A stretch of DNA of 64,000 nucleotides from DTKD01 sp964494345 (GTDB lineage Bacteria > Armatimonadota > UBA5829), in assembly GCA_964494345.1 (NCBI GenBank), contig CAZBSI010000006.1:1-64000 (forward strand), read 5' to 3'. The notes beneath the pieces are model-generated. The model made no database searches. It was not told the DNA's origin and saw only the letters and a program-made list of their open reading frames with translations. Of the stretch, positions 1-9,440 are shown in pieces. Every line of letters begins with the position of its first letter. Positions within the stretch are counted from its first letter, which is position 1. Position numbers and translations under genes: made by a program.

Positions 1-75
1 AAAACCCGCTCCAAAAACGCAGAGCGGTTCATTCTTTTAACTCTTGGCCGACCAACTAACAATACTATCTGCTCT

Positions 76-83
76 GCTATACT
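76..83 (+). promoter_or_regulatory. Possible extended -10 promoter
   Basis: TGCTATACT fits an extended -10 (TGn plus TATACT at 78-83). No -35 box lies at normal spacing. It sits about 70 bases before the STAND NTPase gene. The rest of bases 1-154 shows nothing else recognisable. Confidence 0.35.
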
Positions 84-154
84 AATTTCGGCTTACGACG
101 CGCCACAAGCGAAAGACTATCGCGCGGCTTCTATCTCCTCTCTGAGGGAATGTT

Positions 155-3100
155 ATGTCACTCAACTGGAAGAATTTAAGGCCGTACAACGGATCACAGC
201 AAAATGCCTTTGAGGAACTGTGTTGCCAGCTTGCCAGATACGAGCAGATGCCTCAGGGTTCGAAGTTCGTGCGGAAAGGCACGCCTGACGGCGGAGTTGA
301 ATGTTATTGGACGCTACCAAGTGGCGATGAAGTCGGTTGGCAGGCTAAGTTCTTCCAGTCATCACCCACATCCAGTCAGTGGGGCCAAGTAGACGAATCA
401 GTCAAGACAGCCCTGGAAAAACATCCGAGGTTGATGTCCTATACCATTTGTATGGCGACGGACTTATCGGATGCGAGACTGGACGGCCAGGAGTCTGCAC
501 AACAGAAGTGGGATGCGCGCGTCGGAAAGTGGAAAGGCTGGGCTGAAAACAAAGGTCTAGCTGTTGAGTTCTCCTTCTGGGGAAGCCACCATATATCGGA
601 ACGCCTCAGCCGAGATGAACATAGAGGCAGGACTTTTTTCTGGTTCCACGAGGAGTGTCTGAGCCAGAAGTGGTTTGAGGAACACACTGAAATTGCGGTG
701 GCAAATGCTGGTCCGCGATACACGCCTGTGCTGAACATCGAACTCCCGATTGCACGCATTTTTGAGAGCTTGGGATATACATCTTCATTCAAAACAGAAA
801 TCAAACGTATTTTAGGCAGGATCAGGAGAGCTTACGCACGAGTCGAGAGGTACAAGAACCTTGAAGAGATCGCCGACAAAATTGTACTTGTGGGCAAAAG
901 CACTGACCAGATTCTAAGGACACTTAGTGATATGGGTGATCCAGGGAGCCATTCTGCAGAAATTGATGATTTTAAGAAATGTTTGACTCAGGTAATACAG
1001 GTAATCTCAGATTGTCAGAGCGTGTTACGTGAATCCGAAAAAAAGAAACCACAATCCTCTGGCGTCGCGAAAGGCCAGACATATCATAATTATGGCTCAA
1101 GAAAGTACGATGAAGCTGAACCTGATTTTCAGATATTGAAACGCGAACTCGAGGAGTTGGATGAATTTAACAATAGCAGTGAAATGCAGCTGGCGAATAA
1201 GCCTGCATTATTGCTTAAGGGTCATGCTGGCACAGGTAAAACTCATTTGTTCTGTGATATTGCAGAGCATCGCGTCAAATGTAAAATGCCTACAGTGCTA
1301 CTTCTAGGCCAGCAGTTCGTGGATCATAAGCCTTGGTCACAGATCATTGAGATGCTCGGTCTGTCGTGTGGCAAAGATGAGTTCCTGGGTGCTCTCCAGG
1401 CGGCAGCGCAGGCCCAAGATTCCAGAGCACTGATACTGATTGACGCACTAAACGAAGGAGCGGGAGAAGTCCTCTGGAGCAAGTATCTAGCAGGCATACT
1501 AACTGAATTATCAAGATATCCATGGATAGGCATAGCACTAAGTGTGCGTTCCTCCTATGAACGAGATGTTATTCCACCAGACCTTGTGCCGGACATAATG
1601 GTGGCAAAGCAGCATCCTGGTTTTGCCGAGAACGAGTATCAGGCGGCAAAAACCTTCTTCGACCATTACCACATCGAGTATCCCAGTGTGCCGATCTTTT
1701 CTCCAGAGTTCCAAAACCCTTTGTTCCTGAAACTATTCTGTCAGGGGATGCAGAATAGAGGTCTTACAAGAATTCCTCCGGGTCTGCACGGCATCACAGC
1801 GGTGTTCTCATTCTTTATTGAGTCTTTGAATGACAAGCTCCATCGGCAGGAGTATCTGGATTTCGACCCGCACAAGAAGATAGTACAGCGAGCAGTTGAT
1901 GTGATAGTGAGTGAAATGTCAGAACACCAAACTACTTACCTAAGCTACGAAACGGCAGAACGTTTAGTCAATGGTTTGTTAAGTACTGATGGCTATGAAA
2001 AATCACTGCTGAGGCACCTAATCTCAGAGGGTCTTCTGTCGATTGATATGGATTACGAACAAGGCGAAGAGCCAAGCAAATGCATTAGGTTTGCCTATGA
2101 ACGGTTCGCTGATCATATGCTCGTAGGCCGGCTTCTTGACCAGCATCTCTGCCTTGACCATCCCGAAGAGTCATTCCTGGACGACGCGCCACTGGGTTTG
2201 ATCATCAAGGATGAAGCAACAAGCTGGCAGAATGTTGGGTTGATTGAGGCCATACTAATTCAGGTGCCCGAACGTATAAACAGAGAACTGACAGATGTTG
2301 CTCCTCAGTGTGCCGATTTTGACACTGTTCAACAATGCTTTGTGGAGAGCTTGATCTGGCGAAAAAGGGACGCTTTTACAGACAGCACCTTGCGCTACAT
2401 AAATGATCGTATATTGAAGTATCAAGAAACTGCCGACCAATTCCTCAATGCGCTACTGACGGTAGCAATGGATCCAGAGCACCCATTCAACGCTGATTTC
2501 CTAGACAAGCAGTGGCAGCGTCTACCGATGGCTGAACGAGACGCTTGGTGGTCGATATTCCTGCACAGGCAATGTGGTAACCGGACTACTGTAGATAGGC
2601 TAGTAGACTGGGCGTGGTCGACAGAAGATAAAAGTCACGTCCTGGATGAGTCAGTTCGCCTGTGCGGCACTACCTTGATCTGGTTCTTAACAACCTCGAA
2701 TAGATACCTGCGAGACAGGGCTACAAAAGCACTGGTTGCGCTCTTCACGCCCTGGATTGGCGATCTAAGAAAACTTATGCCCAAGTTTCTTGATGTAGAT
2801 GATCCTTATGTTACCGAAAGGCTGCTTGCAGCTGCATACGGATGTGCCATGCGGAGTAGTGATAACAAAGCTGTTGCGGGGCTTGCTCAAGACGTATACG
2901 GCTGGATTTTCGGTGATGGAACGCCGCCTCCTCATATCTTACTGCGAGATTATGCTAGAGGTGTAATAGAGATTGCCCTGCACCGCAAACTGCTTGTTGA
3001 TATTGATCTGAAGAAAATCAGGCCGCCATACAAGAGCGAATGGCTGGAAAAGAATCCGACTGAAGACACCATGGAAGTGTTTCGCAAGATTGAGGACGGG

Positions 3101-4690
3101 GCACCAAGGCGGGAGCGTTCACGATGGCGGTTATATGATTCAGTTATGGGTTATGGGGATTTTGCGCGTTACATCATTGGTACTAATCACAGCCAAGGGA
3201 ATTGGTCATCGCAGCGACTAGGCGAGCCCAACAAACCTTCTAGAAGGACGTACCGGGCATTCGAGCATTCACTTACTGCACGACAGGAACGGAAGTGGAA
3301 ATCATATCTCACGCTAAGGCAGAATATTGCAGAGTTCAAGAAATATGGCCAAGAGCTAAGGAAGGCAGAACTCGGATATTCTTTTACCGATGAGCAACTT
3401 GATGACGTTCTTTTGAGAGCTACAAAGGGTTTATCTACGATTCTGGGCAAGAAGAAGACCAAGGTTCTTAACGAGTTGGTCTTGCCTTACTTGGATCATC
3501 CGAATGAAGCGGAGGATCATTTCGATTTTGCTATTATGCAGCACTGGATATTCCAGAGGGTACTGGAGCTTGGCTGGAGTGTTGATCTGTTCGGCGAATT
3601 CGATAGTAGTTCAATGGATGGCTGGGACTACAGACATCCAAGAACAGCGCATAAACCAGAACGCATTGGGAAGAAATATCAATGGATAGCGTATCACGAA
3701 CTTCTTGCGCGGCTCTCTGATAACTTCAAGTTCAAAGACGATTTGATGTCCAATGAATGGGATACGAAATACGATGGGCCGTGGCAACTCCATCGCCGAG
3801 ACATAGACCCGTCTTCTCTGCTACAGGTTACCCAGCGTGAAGCGTGGAATGACCACAGTAATACCTGGTGGTTCCAACCCAAATTCAGTGCGTGGCCTGA
3901 GCTTGCCGGCCATGCTGCTTGGATCAAGGACAGCGAACTCCCCGCATTTCAGGATTTGGTTGCCGTTTCCAATCCGGCTGATGGTACAGAGTGGTTCTGC
4001 TTGGATGCTTTCTACCGATGGATGGAGGCTGCTCCTCCGGAGGAAGATCAATATGAAAAGCCGCACGGACAGATTAGCGTGTGGCTGCATAGTTGTATTG
4101 TCAAAAAAAAGGACGCCAACTATCTGTTTGAATGGCTCAAAAATCAGTCTCTTATTAATATTGATCCATCGTTTCCTGAGCTGCCTATGTTATTATGCAC
4201 ATTTGAAGGAGAGTTCTTTTGGTCGCCTGCTTATTCCTACGAGATAGCCGAAGGTAGCGGCCAAATGTGGGTGCAACCCAGCGGATTGCCCAGACCGGTT
4301 ATAGTGCCCGGTACCATTTACCTGAATGAGAATACGCGGTACGATTGCTCCGTTGATGACGATATCCGGATATATCTGCCTTCAAAGCACCTTGTCAATG
4401 GGCTGGGATTAAATTGGTCTGGCAATGAGGGTTGTTTTCAAGACGCAGAAGGGAAGCTTGCTATTTTTGATCCGTCTGTTCGGGAAAAAGGGCCCGGTGC
4501 TCTACTTGTTAGGCGGGATCTACTCACAGAGTATCTTCAAGACAATGAACTTGACATTCTATGGACAATCAATGGGCGCAAGAACCTCGTTGGCGGTACC
4601 GATCAAACTGCAGGAGAATCCTACATTTCAGTTGTATGCCGTGTCATAAAAGATGAGATTAAGCATTGCATCCACACACGTCTTCGCTGA
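155..4690 (+). CDS. Avs-like STAND NTPase with N-terminal nuclease domain
   Basis: Large multidomain protein (1511 aa), probably an intracellular antiphage sensor-effector. Residues 1-70 carry a restriction-endonuclease-like core: FEEL at 19-22, D45, E49 and WQAKF at 62-66, matching the PD-(D/E)XK pattern of Mrr/Cap4-type nucleases. A P-loop NTPase follows, with Walker A GHAGTGKT at 356-363 and Walker B LILIDALNE ending in D430-E434, typical of STAND ATPases. The remaining ~900 residues are largely helical and would be the sensor part. Avs proteins are known to bind conserved phage proteins and then activate the nuclease. That role is inferred here. No companion protease or methylase is visible. 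The ATG at 155 has GAGG about 8 bases upstream. Codon use looks more AT-rich than in the genes downstream, compatible with horizontal transfer. Confidence 0.75.
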   Translation: MSLNWKNLRPYNGSQQNAFEELCCQLARYEQMPQGSKFVRKGTPDGGVECYWTLPSGDEVGWQAKFFQSSPTSSQWGQVDESVKTALEKHPRLMSYTICMATDLSDARLDGQESAQQKWDARVGKWKGWAENKGLAVEFSFWGSHHISERLSRDEHRGRTFFWFHEECLSQKWFEEHTEIAVANAGPRYTPVLNIELPIARIFESLGYTSSFKTEIKRILGRIRRAYARVERYKNLEEIADKIVLVGKSTDQILRTLSDMGDPGSHSAEIDDFKKCLTQVIQVISDCQSVLRESEKKKPQSSGVAKGQTYHNYGSRKYDEAEPDFQILKRELEELDEFNNSSEMQLANKPALLLKGHAGTGKTHLFCDIAEHRVKCKMPTVLLLGQQFVDHKPWSQIIEMLGLSCGKDEFLGALQAAAQAQDSRALILIDALNEGAGEVLWSKYLAGILTELSRYPWIGIALSVRSSYERDVIPPDLVPDIMVAKQHPGFAENEYQAAKTFFDHYHIEYPSVPIFSPEFQNPLFLKLFCQGMQNRGLTRIPPGLHGITAVFSFFIESLNDKLHRQEYLDFDPHKKIVQRAVDVIVSEMSEHQTTYLSYETAERLVNGLLSTDGYEKSLLRHLISEGLLSIDMDYEQGEEPSKCIRFAYERFADHMLVGRLLDQHLCLDHPEESFLDDAPLGLIIKDEATSWQNVGLIEAILIQVPERINRELTDVAPQCADFDTVQQCFVESLIWRKRDAFTDSTLRYINDRILKYQETADQFLNALLTVAMDPEHPFNADFLDKQWQRLPMAERDAWWSIFLHRQCGNRTTVDRLVDWAWSTEDKSHVLDESVRLCGTTLIWFLTTSNRYLRDRATKALVALFTPWIGDLRKLMPKFLDVDDPYVTERLLAAAYGCAMRSSDNKAVAGLAQDVYGWIFGDGTPPPHILLRDYARGVIEIALHRKLLVDIDLKKIRPPYKSEWLEKNPTEDTMEVFRKIEDGAPRRERSRWRLYDSVMGYGDFARYIIGTNHSQGNWSSQRLGEPNKPSRRTYRAFEHSLTARQERKWKSYLTLRQNIAEFKKYGQELRKAELGYSFTDEQLDDVLLRATKGLSTILGKKKTKVLNELVLPYLDHPNEAEDHFDFAIMQHWIFQRVLELGWSVDLFGEFDSSSMDGWDYRHPRTAHKPERIGKKYQWIAYHELLARLSDNFKFKDDLMSNEWDTKYDGPWQLHRRDIDPSSLLQVTQREAWNDHSNTWWFQPKFSAWPELAGHAAWIKDSELPAFQDLVAVSNPADGTEWFCLDAFYRWMEAAPPEEDQYEKPHGQISVWLHSCIVKKKDANYLFEWLKNQSLINIDPSFPELPMLLCTFEGEFFWSPAYSYEIAEGSGQMWVQPSGLPRPVIVPGTIYLNENTRYDCSVDDDIRIYLPSKHLVNGLGLNWSGNEGCFQDAEGKLAIFDPSVREKGPGALLVRRDLLTEYLQDNELDILWTINGRKNLVGGTDQTAGESYISVVCRVIKDEIKHCIHTRLR

Positions 4691-4709
4691 TGCCCCCAAA
4701 AAATGAACC

Positions 4710-4737
4710 TTCACCCCCCACAAACGTATATTATAAT
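4710..4737 (+). promoter_or_regulatory. Sigma70-type promoter of the OsmC-like gene
   Basis: TTCACC (4710-4715), 16-base spacer, TATAAT (4732-4737), about 48 bases before the start codon. This places the OsmC-like gene in its own transcription unit, separate from the STAND NTPase gene. Confidence 0.55.
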
Positions 4738-4784
4738 TAGAACACACACTGCGACATCTTTTACTGTCGCCAAGGAGAGATAAA

Positions 4785-5228
4785 TTGCCTGAGGTAGTAT
4801 TTTCCGTAGATGTAGTCTGCCAGAACGCCACTTGTTCTCAAGCGCAGACGAGAGGTTTTACTTTTAATGTTGACGAACCAGCGGAGTTGGGCGGCACTAA
4901 CACCGGCCCGAACCCTGTAGAATATGTAATCGGCGCCTATGCCGGCTGTCTGAACGTCGTCGGCCATATGATCGCCAAGGAAATGGGCTTTGAGCTTGAT
5001 TCCCTCAAAATTCATGTCGAGGGCAGCCTGGATCCGGCTGGCTTTCTTGGCAAGGACCCCAATGTGCGGTCGGGATATCAGGAAATTCGCGTAACCTACG
5101 ATGTAAAGAGCGCCGCCTCACAAGAGACGCTAAATCAGTGGATGGAAGCAGTATCCAAACGCTGCCCGGTCGGCGACAACCTAAAAAACCCGACCCCAAT
5201 CAAAACCTCGTTGAAAATCAGCGAATAG
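4785..5228 (+). CDS. OsmC/Ohr-family protein
   Basis: Small cytoplasmic protein (147 aa) of the OsmC/Ohr fold. The two cysteines characteristic of the family are present: C55 in GAYAGCL and C127 in KRCPVGD. In this family such a pair reduces organic or fatty-acid hydroperoxides with a dithiol donor. The exact substrate cannot be read from sequence, and the YhfA-like subgroup has no firm role. The start is TTG at 4785, supported by AGGAGAG nine bases upstream. Length is normal for the family. It has its own promoter and a terminator hairpin directly after the stop. Confidence 0.85.
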   Translation: MPEVVFSVDVVCQNATCSQAQTRGFTFNVDEPAELGGTNTGPNPVEYVIGAYAGCLNVVGHMIAKEMGFELDSLKIHVEGSLDPAGFLGKDPNVRSGYQEIRVTYDVKSAASQETLNQWMEAVSKRCPVGDNLKNPTPIKTSLKISE

Positions 5229-5236
5229 TCAATGTA

Positions 5237-5274
5237 AGGTGGCGACACCCCTGCCGCCACCTATACACTTTTTT
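5237..5274 (+). terminator. Rho-independent terminator after OsmC-like gene
   Basis: Eight-base stem AGGTGGCG / CGCCACCT with a 10-base loop (5237-5262), followed by a run of six T at 5269-5274. Confidence 0.75.
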
Positions 5275-5316
5275 ATCATCAACTTACATCTCGTCCTTCC
5301 ATATAAGCCACGCGCG

Positions 5317-5560
5317 TGTCATTTCGAACGTCCATCCCTGTCATTTCGAACGCCATCTGTATTAGTTATATTAGTTAGCTCCTGTCATTTCGAATGTTTA
5401 TCATGTCATTTCGAACGCCTATCCCTGTCATTTCGAACGCAGTGAGAAATCTGCTTTTTCCGGGCTCCGAGGTCAGATGTTCGAAGTTCGATTCCACTTA
5501 CCGTGAACTATTTGTAATTTCCTGGCTTTCGCTTCTTTCGCGCTTTCGCGCTTTCTCAAC
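5317..5560 (+). repeat. Cluster of GTCATTTCGAACG intergenic repeats
   Basis: Fills most of the 455-base gap between OsmC-like gene and metallo-hydrolase. At least five copies of the core GTCATTTCGAAYG are visible. The last grows into the long form (core, CAGTGAGAAATCTGCTTTTTCC, a segment rich in TTCGAAG, then CTTTCGCGCTTTCGCG). The same long form recurs elsewhere in the window, always on the + strand. No gene is visible in this stretch. Confidence 0.85.
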
Positions 5561-5631
5561 AATACAAGGAGTCTGCTTTTCAAATGCCCAAACCTGATCT
5601 GCGAAGGAAACTCCTTGGACAAGTATAAGTA

Positions 5632-5660
5632 TTCAATAAGTCAGCCGCGGCTGGTATACT
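5632..5660 (+). promoter_or_regulatory. Promoter of the metallo-hydrolase gene
   Basis: TTCAAT (5632-5637), 17-base spacer, TATACT (5655-5660) with an upstream TGG making an extended -10. It lies 23 bases before the start codon. Confidence 0.55.
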
Positions 5661-5683
5661 AGATTCAAAGAAAGTCGAGCCAG

Positions 5684-6565
5684 ATGAAAACATTGATTGT
5701 TTTATTTTCTACTGCTTTATTTATGGGCGCGGCAGTTAATCAAAGCGCCGTTGCTGCCGAGTCCTTTACGCTGTGGCAACTTCCTGAACAAACCCATAGC
5801 CAGATGATGTCCTATGTAATCCGCACGCCTGGCGACAAAATAATCGTCATCGATGGAGGCGTGAAGGGCGACGCAGACTACCTCCGCAAGTTCCTGTTGG
5901 ATTTGGGAGGGAAGGTGGAGGCGTGGTTCTTCAGCCACCCGCACGATGATCACGTAGGCGCGCCGCTCGAGATCATAAAAGACCCACGGGGAATCTCCGT
6001 CGATCGCTTCTACGCCTCAAATCTTACGGTATCCGAGGTCGAGAAGTACGAGCCATCAGAGGCGCACACACAGGCTGAAATCAACGAAGCCATCAAGCAG
6101 GCTAATCAGCGTATGATAGAACTGCCGATTGGTGCGAAACTTATCATCGACGGCGTCCATTTCGACGTATTAGGCATCAAAAACCCGGAAATTCACGCCA
6201 ACTACATAAATAACTCAAGCGTGGTTTTGCGAGTGTGGGATGCGGGGAAATCGGTAATATTCCTCGGCGACCTCGGCCCGGAAGGCGGGCGCAAGCTCTT
6301 AGCAGGGCCTTACGGTAAAAAACTGAAGTCGGACTACTGCCAAATGGCCCATCACGGCCAGTCCGGGGTCAGATGGGAAGTATACGAGGCGATTCATCCG
6401 GAATATTGCCTATGGACTACACCCAAGTGGTTGTGGGAAAATGATCAGGGCGGTGGATACGACACTGGCCCGTGGACGACAATGGAATCTCGAAAATGGG
6501 CTGAAAAGCTTTCAGTAAAGCGCAACTACCCGACTTGGAAAGATGGCCTGGTAAGAATCGACTGA
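5684..6565 (+). CDS. Secreted metallo-beta-lactamase-fold hydrolase
   Basis: Protein of 293 aa with a cleavable signal peptide (hydrophobic residues 4-18, AVAA before residue 26), so it acts in the periplasm or outside. The metal-binding motif HPHDDH is at 85-90 within SHPHDDHVGA. A GDLG segment and an AHHGQSG segment follow, as in ComEC-like or Rec2-like MBL domains and related secreted hydrolases. Substrate unknown; phosphodiester or nucleotide hydrolysis is possible in this subgroup. The start ATG is close behind an extended -10 promoter, leaving a short leader with weak ribosome-binding sequence (GAGCCAG). The hydrogenase gene begins 37 bases downstream and could be co-transcribed, but nothing links the two functions. 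Confidence 0.75.
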   Translation: MKTLIVLFSTALFMGAAVNQSAVAAESFTLWQLPEQTHSQMMSYVIRTPGDKIIVIDGGVKGDADYLRKFLLDLGGKVEAWFFSHPHDDHVGAPLEIIKDPRGISVDRFYASNLTVSEVEKYEPSEAHTQAEINEAIKQANQRMIELPIGAKLIIDGVHFDVLGIKNPEIHANYINNSSVVLRVWDAGKSVIFLGDLGPEGGRKLLAGPYGKKLKSDYCQMAHHGQSGVRWEVYEAIHPEYCLWTTPKWLWENDQGGGYDTGPWTTMESRKWAEKLSVKRNYPTWKDGLVRID

Positions 6566-6602
6566 ATCCTGTGGCCATATTGTATGAATAAGGTTGAGAT
6601 AT

Positions 6603-8447
6603 ATGACTAAGACTACCGAACAACACCCAGCGATTGCACACGATAAAGCGCCGAAGAAAAAGATCACGCTTACAATCGACGGCCAGGCGTTGACGGTGCC
6701 GGAGGGCACCACGATAATGCAGGCCGCCAAAAAGCTGGCAATTAATATCCCGCATATTTGCTATCACCCGCGCCTGCATTTGGAGGGTTCGTGCCGCGTA
6801 TGTCTGGTCGAGGTGGAGGGCCTGCGCAACCCGGTGCCGTCGTGCAGCTATCCTGTCTTCGAGGGGATGGTTGTCCATACCAATTCGCCGGAGATTCGGG
6901 ATATTCGCAATACGATTATCGAGCTTCTTCTGGCTAACCACCCGATGGACTGCCAGACTTGCGAACGAGATGGCAACTGCGAACTGCAATATCTGGCGTA
7001 TATATCCGGCGCTCGTGAGCGGCCTTACGAGGGCGAAAAGAAGCACAACGAGAAGGACCTCAGCTATGTCTCAGTAATTCGTGACCCGGATAAATGCATC
7101 TTATGCGGCAGGTGTGTTAGGGTATGCGCTGAGGTGCAGGGTGTGTCGGCGCTTGGTTATATCGACCGTGGGTTTAAGACAACTGTTGGGCCTGCATATA
7201 ATGGGCCATTTGCGGACAGCGTCTGCATTGCATGCGGCCAGTGTATAAACGTCTGCCCGGTGGCGGCGTTTTTGGAGACGGATCACACAAAGGACGTGAT
7301 GGCGGCGCTTGCTGATCCGGATAAGCATGTTATTGTGCAGATAGCGCCGAGCGTGAGAGCTTCCATCGGCGAGGGCTTCAATATCGCCCCGGGTCTGCCG
7401 TTGACCGGCCAGACCGTGGCTGCGCTGCGAAGGCTGGGGTTTGACGAAGTATTTGACACGCAGATGGGCGCCGACGTCACAATTATGGAGGAAGGCACCG
7501 AGTTCAAAAAGCGGCTCGAAGGGGATGGGCCGCTGCCTCTAATTACGAGCTGCTCATCGGCGTGGATGAAGTTCGCGGAGCATTTCTACCCCGATCTTTT
7601 GCCCAATATCTCCAGCGCGAAATCCCCAATGAGCATGCTCGGTTCGCTTATCAAGACCTATTATGCCGAGCGAAAGGGTATCGACCCGTCGAAGATTTTC
7701 ACGGTGGGGTCGATGTGCTGCACCGCTAAAAAGTTCGAAGCCGCTCGTCCGGAGCAGCTTCTGGATATCGACGGCCAGAAGATGCCTTCCATAGACCGCG
7801 TAATCACAACTCGCGAGTTGGTATGGATGATTAAAAACGCTGGCCTTGACTTTGCCCATCTTCCGCCGGAGGACTTCGACCCTGTGCTGGGTCTGTCCAG
7901 CGGCGCTGGTGCGTTGTTCGGAGCGACTGGCGGACTGGCTGAGGCGGTTTATCGCACCGCTTATTATCTGCTCACCGGAGAGACTTTGGCCGAGGTTGTG
8001 GTCGAGGAAGTGCGTGGTATAGCCGAGGGGATCAAGACCTGGGTTGCGCGAATAGGCGATATGTCCATTAACGTTGGGGTTGCGCACGGTCTCGGCAACG
8101 CGCACAAGCTGCTTGGTATGGTTCGACGAGGAGAGGGCAACTTCCACTTCATCGAGATTATGGGCTGCCCTGGTGGGTGTATTGGAGGAGGCGGCCAGCC
8201 TTATGCCAGGGCTGGTGAGGCGATTCCGCTCGATCTGGAGACTCTCAAAAAGCGGGCCGAAGCCTTGCGAGCGATCGACGCGGGCAAGACTCTGAAGCGA
8301 TCCTACGAAAACCCGGACGTGGTTCGGGTGTATAAGGAGTATCTGGGTGAGCCGAACAGCGAGCTAGCGCACAAGCTTTTGCACACGTCATACAAGCCGC
8401 GCCTGCCGCGAGGGGTCTGGAATCCGGACGTAATGCGCACGGACTAG
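6603..8447 (+). CDS. hydA: [FeFe] hydrogenase, CpI-like architecture, variant H-cluster motifs
   Basis: Iron hydrogenase catalytic subunit (614 aa), expected to produce or take up H2 with ferredoxin or a related carrier. Domains in order: plant-type 2Fe-2S (CRVC region), His-Cys 4Fe-4S (HPMDCQTCERDGNC), two 4Fe-4S motifs (CILCGRCVRVC and CIACGQCINVC), then the H-cluster domain. H-cluster motifs deviate from the textbook: L1 is TSCSSAW (C317) instead of TSCCPxW, L2 is MCCTAKKFE (C372, C373) instead of MPCxxKxxE, and L3 is EIMGCPGGCIGGGGQP (C522, C526). I choose ATG 6603, preceded by AAGG at 6590-6593, over the TTG at 6594. No NADH-binding partner subunits or HydEFG maturases are nearby. It could be a sensory or otherwise specialised hydrogenase. 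Confidence 0.85.
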   Translation: MTKTTEQHPAIAHDKAPKKKITLTIDGQALTVPEGTTIMQAAKKLAINIPHICYHPRLHLEGSCRVCLVEVEGLRNPVPSCSYPVFEGMVVHTNSPEIRDIRNTIIELLLANHPMDCQTCERDGNCELQYLAYISGARERPYEGEKKHNEKDLSYVSVIRDPDKCILCGRCVRVCAEVQGVSALGYIDRGFKTTVGPAYNGPFADSVCIACGQCINVCPVAAFLETDHTKDVMAALADPDKHVIVQIAPSVRASIGEGFNIAPGLPLTGQTVAALRRLGFDEVFDTQMGADVTIMEEGTEFKKRLEGDGPLPLITSCSSAWMKFAEHFYPDLLPNISSAKSPMSMLGSLIKTYYAERKGIDPSKIFTVGSMCCTAKKFEAARPEQLLDIDGQKMPSIDRVITTRELVWMIKNAGLDFAHLPPEDFDPVLGLSSGAGALFGATGGLAEAVYRTAYYLLTGETLAEVVVEEVRGIAEGIKTWVARIGDMSINVGVAHGLGNAHKLLGMVRRGEGNFHFIEIMGCPGGCIGGGGQPYARAGEAIPLDLETLKKRAEALRAIDAGKTLKRSYENPDVVRVYKEYLGEPNSELAHKLLHTSYKPRLPRGVWNPDVMRTD

Positions 8448-8460
8448 CCCAAATTTGATC

Positions 8461-8535
8461 GGTGGCGATCTCCGAATCGCCACCGCATAACCAGAAAAGG
8501 CCGGGACGGAGACCGACCACTACATCTACTACTCC
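8461..8535 (+). repeat. Hairpin repeat family, copy 1
   Basis: Perfect 9-base stem GGTGGCGAT / ATCGCCACC around loop CTCCGA (8461-8484), then a conserved tail (GCCGGGAC..GAG.. and ACTACTCC). It starts 14 bases after the hydrogenase stop. No T-run follows, so it is not a classic terminator. Related copies are at 14405, 27861 and 29661. Confidence 0.8.
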
Positions 8536-8559
8536 TGCTATATGCTTGTTTTCTGGAAC

Positions 8560-9408
8560 CTACTTTCTCGCCCTGATAAACGCACTCACAAACGACCCCA
8601 TCAACTGCACAGCGCCATCGTGCCCCAACTCGCTTATCAGGTCATCTACATCCAAGCCCTTGGGGTCTTCAAGCGAATACCCCTTGACTATCTCAATCTC
8701 CACATCAGTGAATCCGGCTGAGCGGAGTTTGTTCTTGTAATCGTCAACCTCCAAAGCTCCTGCAACGCAGCCGGCCCACAGTCCCAAATGCTTTTTAGCC
8801 AGCTCAGATAATGATTTGACTAACACGATATCGGCGACAGCGAATTGGCCGCCGGGTTTGAGTACCCGGTACGCTTCTTTCAGCACCTTGTCTTTGTCAA
8901 CGGACAAGTTGATGACGCAGTTGCTGATTATGGTGTCTATTGAGTCGTCCGGCAGCGGGATATTCTCGATCTCGCCTTTAAGAAACTCGACGTTCTCGAC
9001 GCCGGCTTCAGCCTGATTCTTGCGCGCCAGATCCAGCATCTCGTCCGTCATATCCAGGCCATAAGCTTTGCCGGTTGGCCCAACCCTCCTGGCTGATAAC
9101 AGCACATCTATACCACCTCCGCTTCCCAGGTCGAGCACGACTTCTCCGGGTTGCAGGTTGGCCAGCGCGGTCGGGTTTGCACACCCCAAAGAAGCCAGCA
9201 CAGCCTCCAGAGGCAGACCTTGAGTCTCCGCATCTGAATATAGATTCCGAGGGATAAGCGGCTTATTTTCGCTTTTGCTGCAACAACAAGATGATTTGCC
9301 CGTGTCAGCAGCCACAGCAGCTTGCCTGTACCACTCTTTGACCGTTTCTTTAATATCGCTGCTTCCGGCGTTGCCGCCCCCACAGCATCCGCATTTAGAT
9401 TCGGACAT
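8560..9408 (-). CDS. arsM: Arsenite S-adenosylmethionine methyltransferase
   Basis: Protein of 282 aa, cytoplasmic, using SAM to methylate arsenite to less retained or volatile methylarsenicals. The Cys-rich N-terminus (CGCCGG at 6-11, SSCCCS near 40) is followed by the class I methyltransferase fold with motif VLDLGSGGGID, then ISNCVINLS, the conserved ArsM cysteine segment, and a further conserved Cys in WAGCVAGAL. These three cysteine sites are the arsenic-binding pattern of the family. The gene lies 32 bases downstream of arsR on the same strand and is probably co-transcribed and de-repressed by arsenite. It converges with the hydrogenase gene. Confidence 0.9.
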   Translation of the reverse strand: MSESKCGCCGGGNAGSSDIKETVKEWYRQAAVAADTGKSSCCCSKSENKPLIPRNLYSDAETQGLPLEAVLASLGCANPTALANLQPGEVVLDLGSGGGIDVLLSARRVGPTGKAYGLDMTDEMLDLARKNQAEAGVENVEFLKGEIENIPLPDDSIDTIISNCVINLSVDKDKVLKEAYRVLKPGGQFAVADIVLVKSLSELAKKHLGLWAGCVAGALEVDDYKNKLRSAGFTDVEIEIVKGYSLEDPKGLDVDDLISELGHDGAVQLMGSFVSAFIRARK

Positions 9409-9440
9409 TACTACACCTCTGTATTTTTTGATATTGCGTC

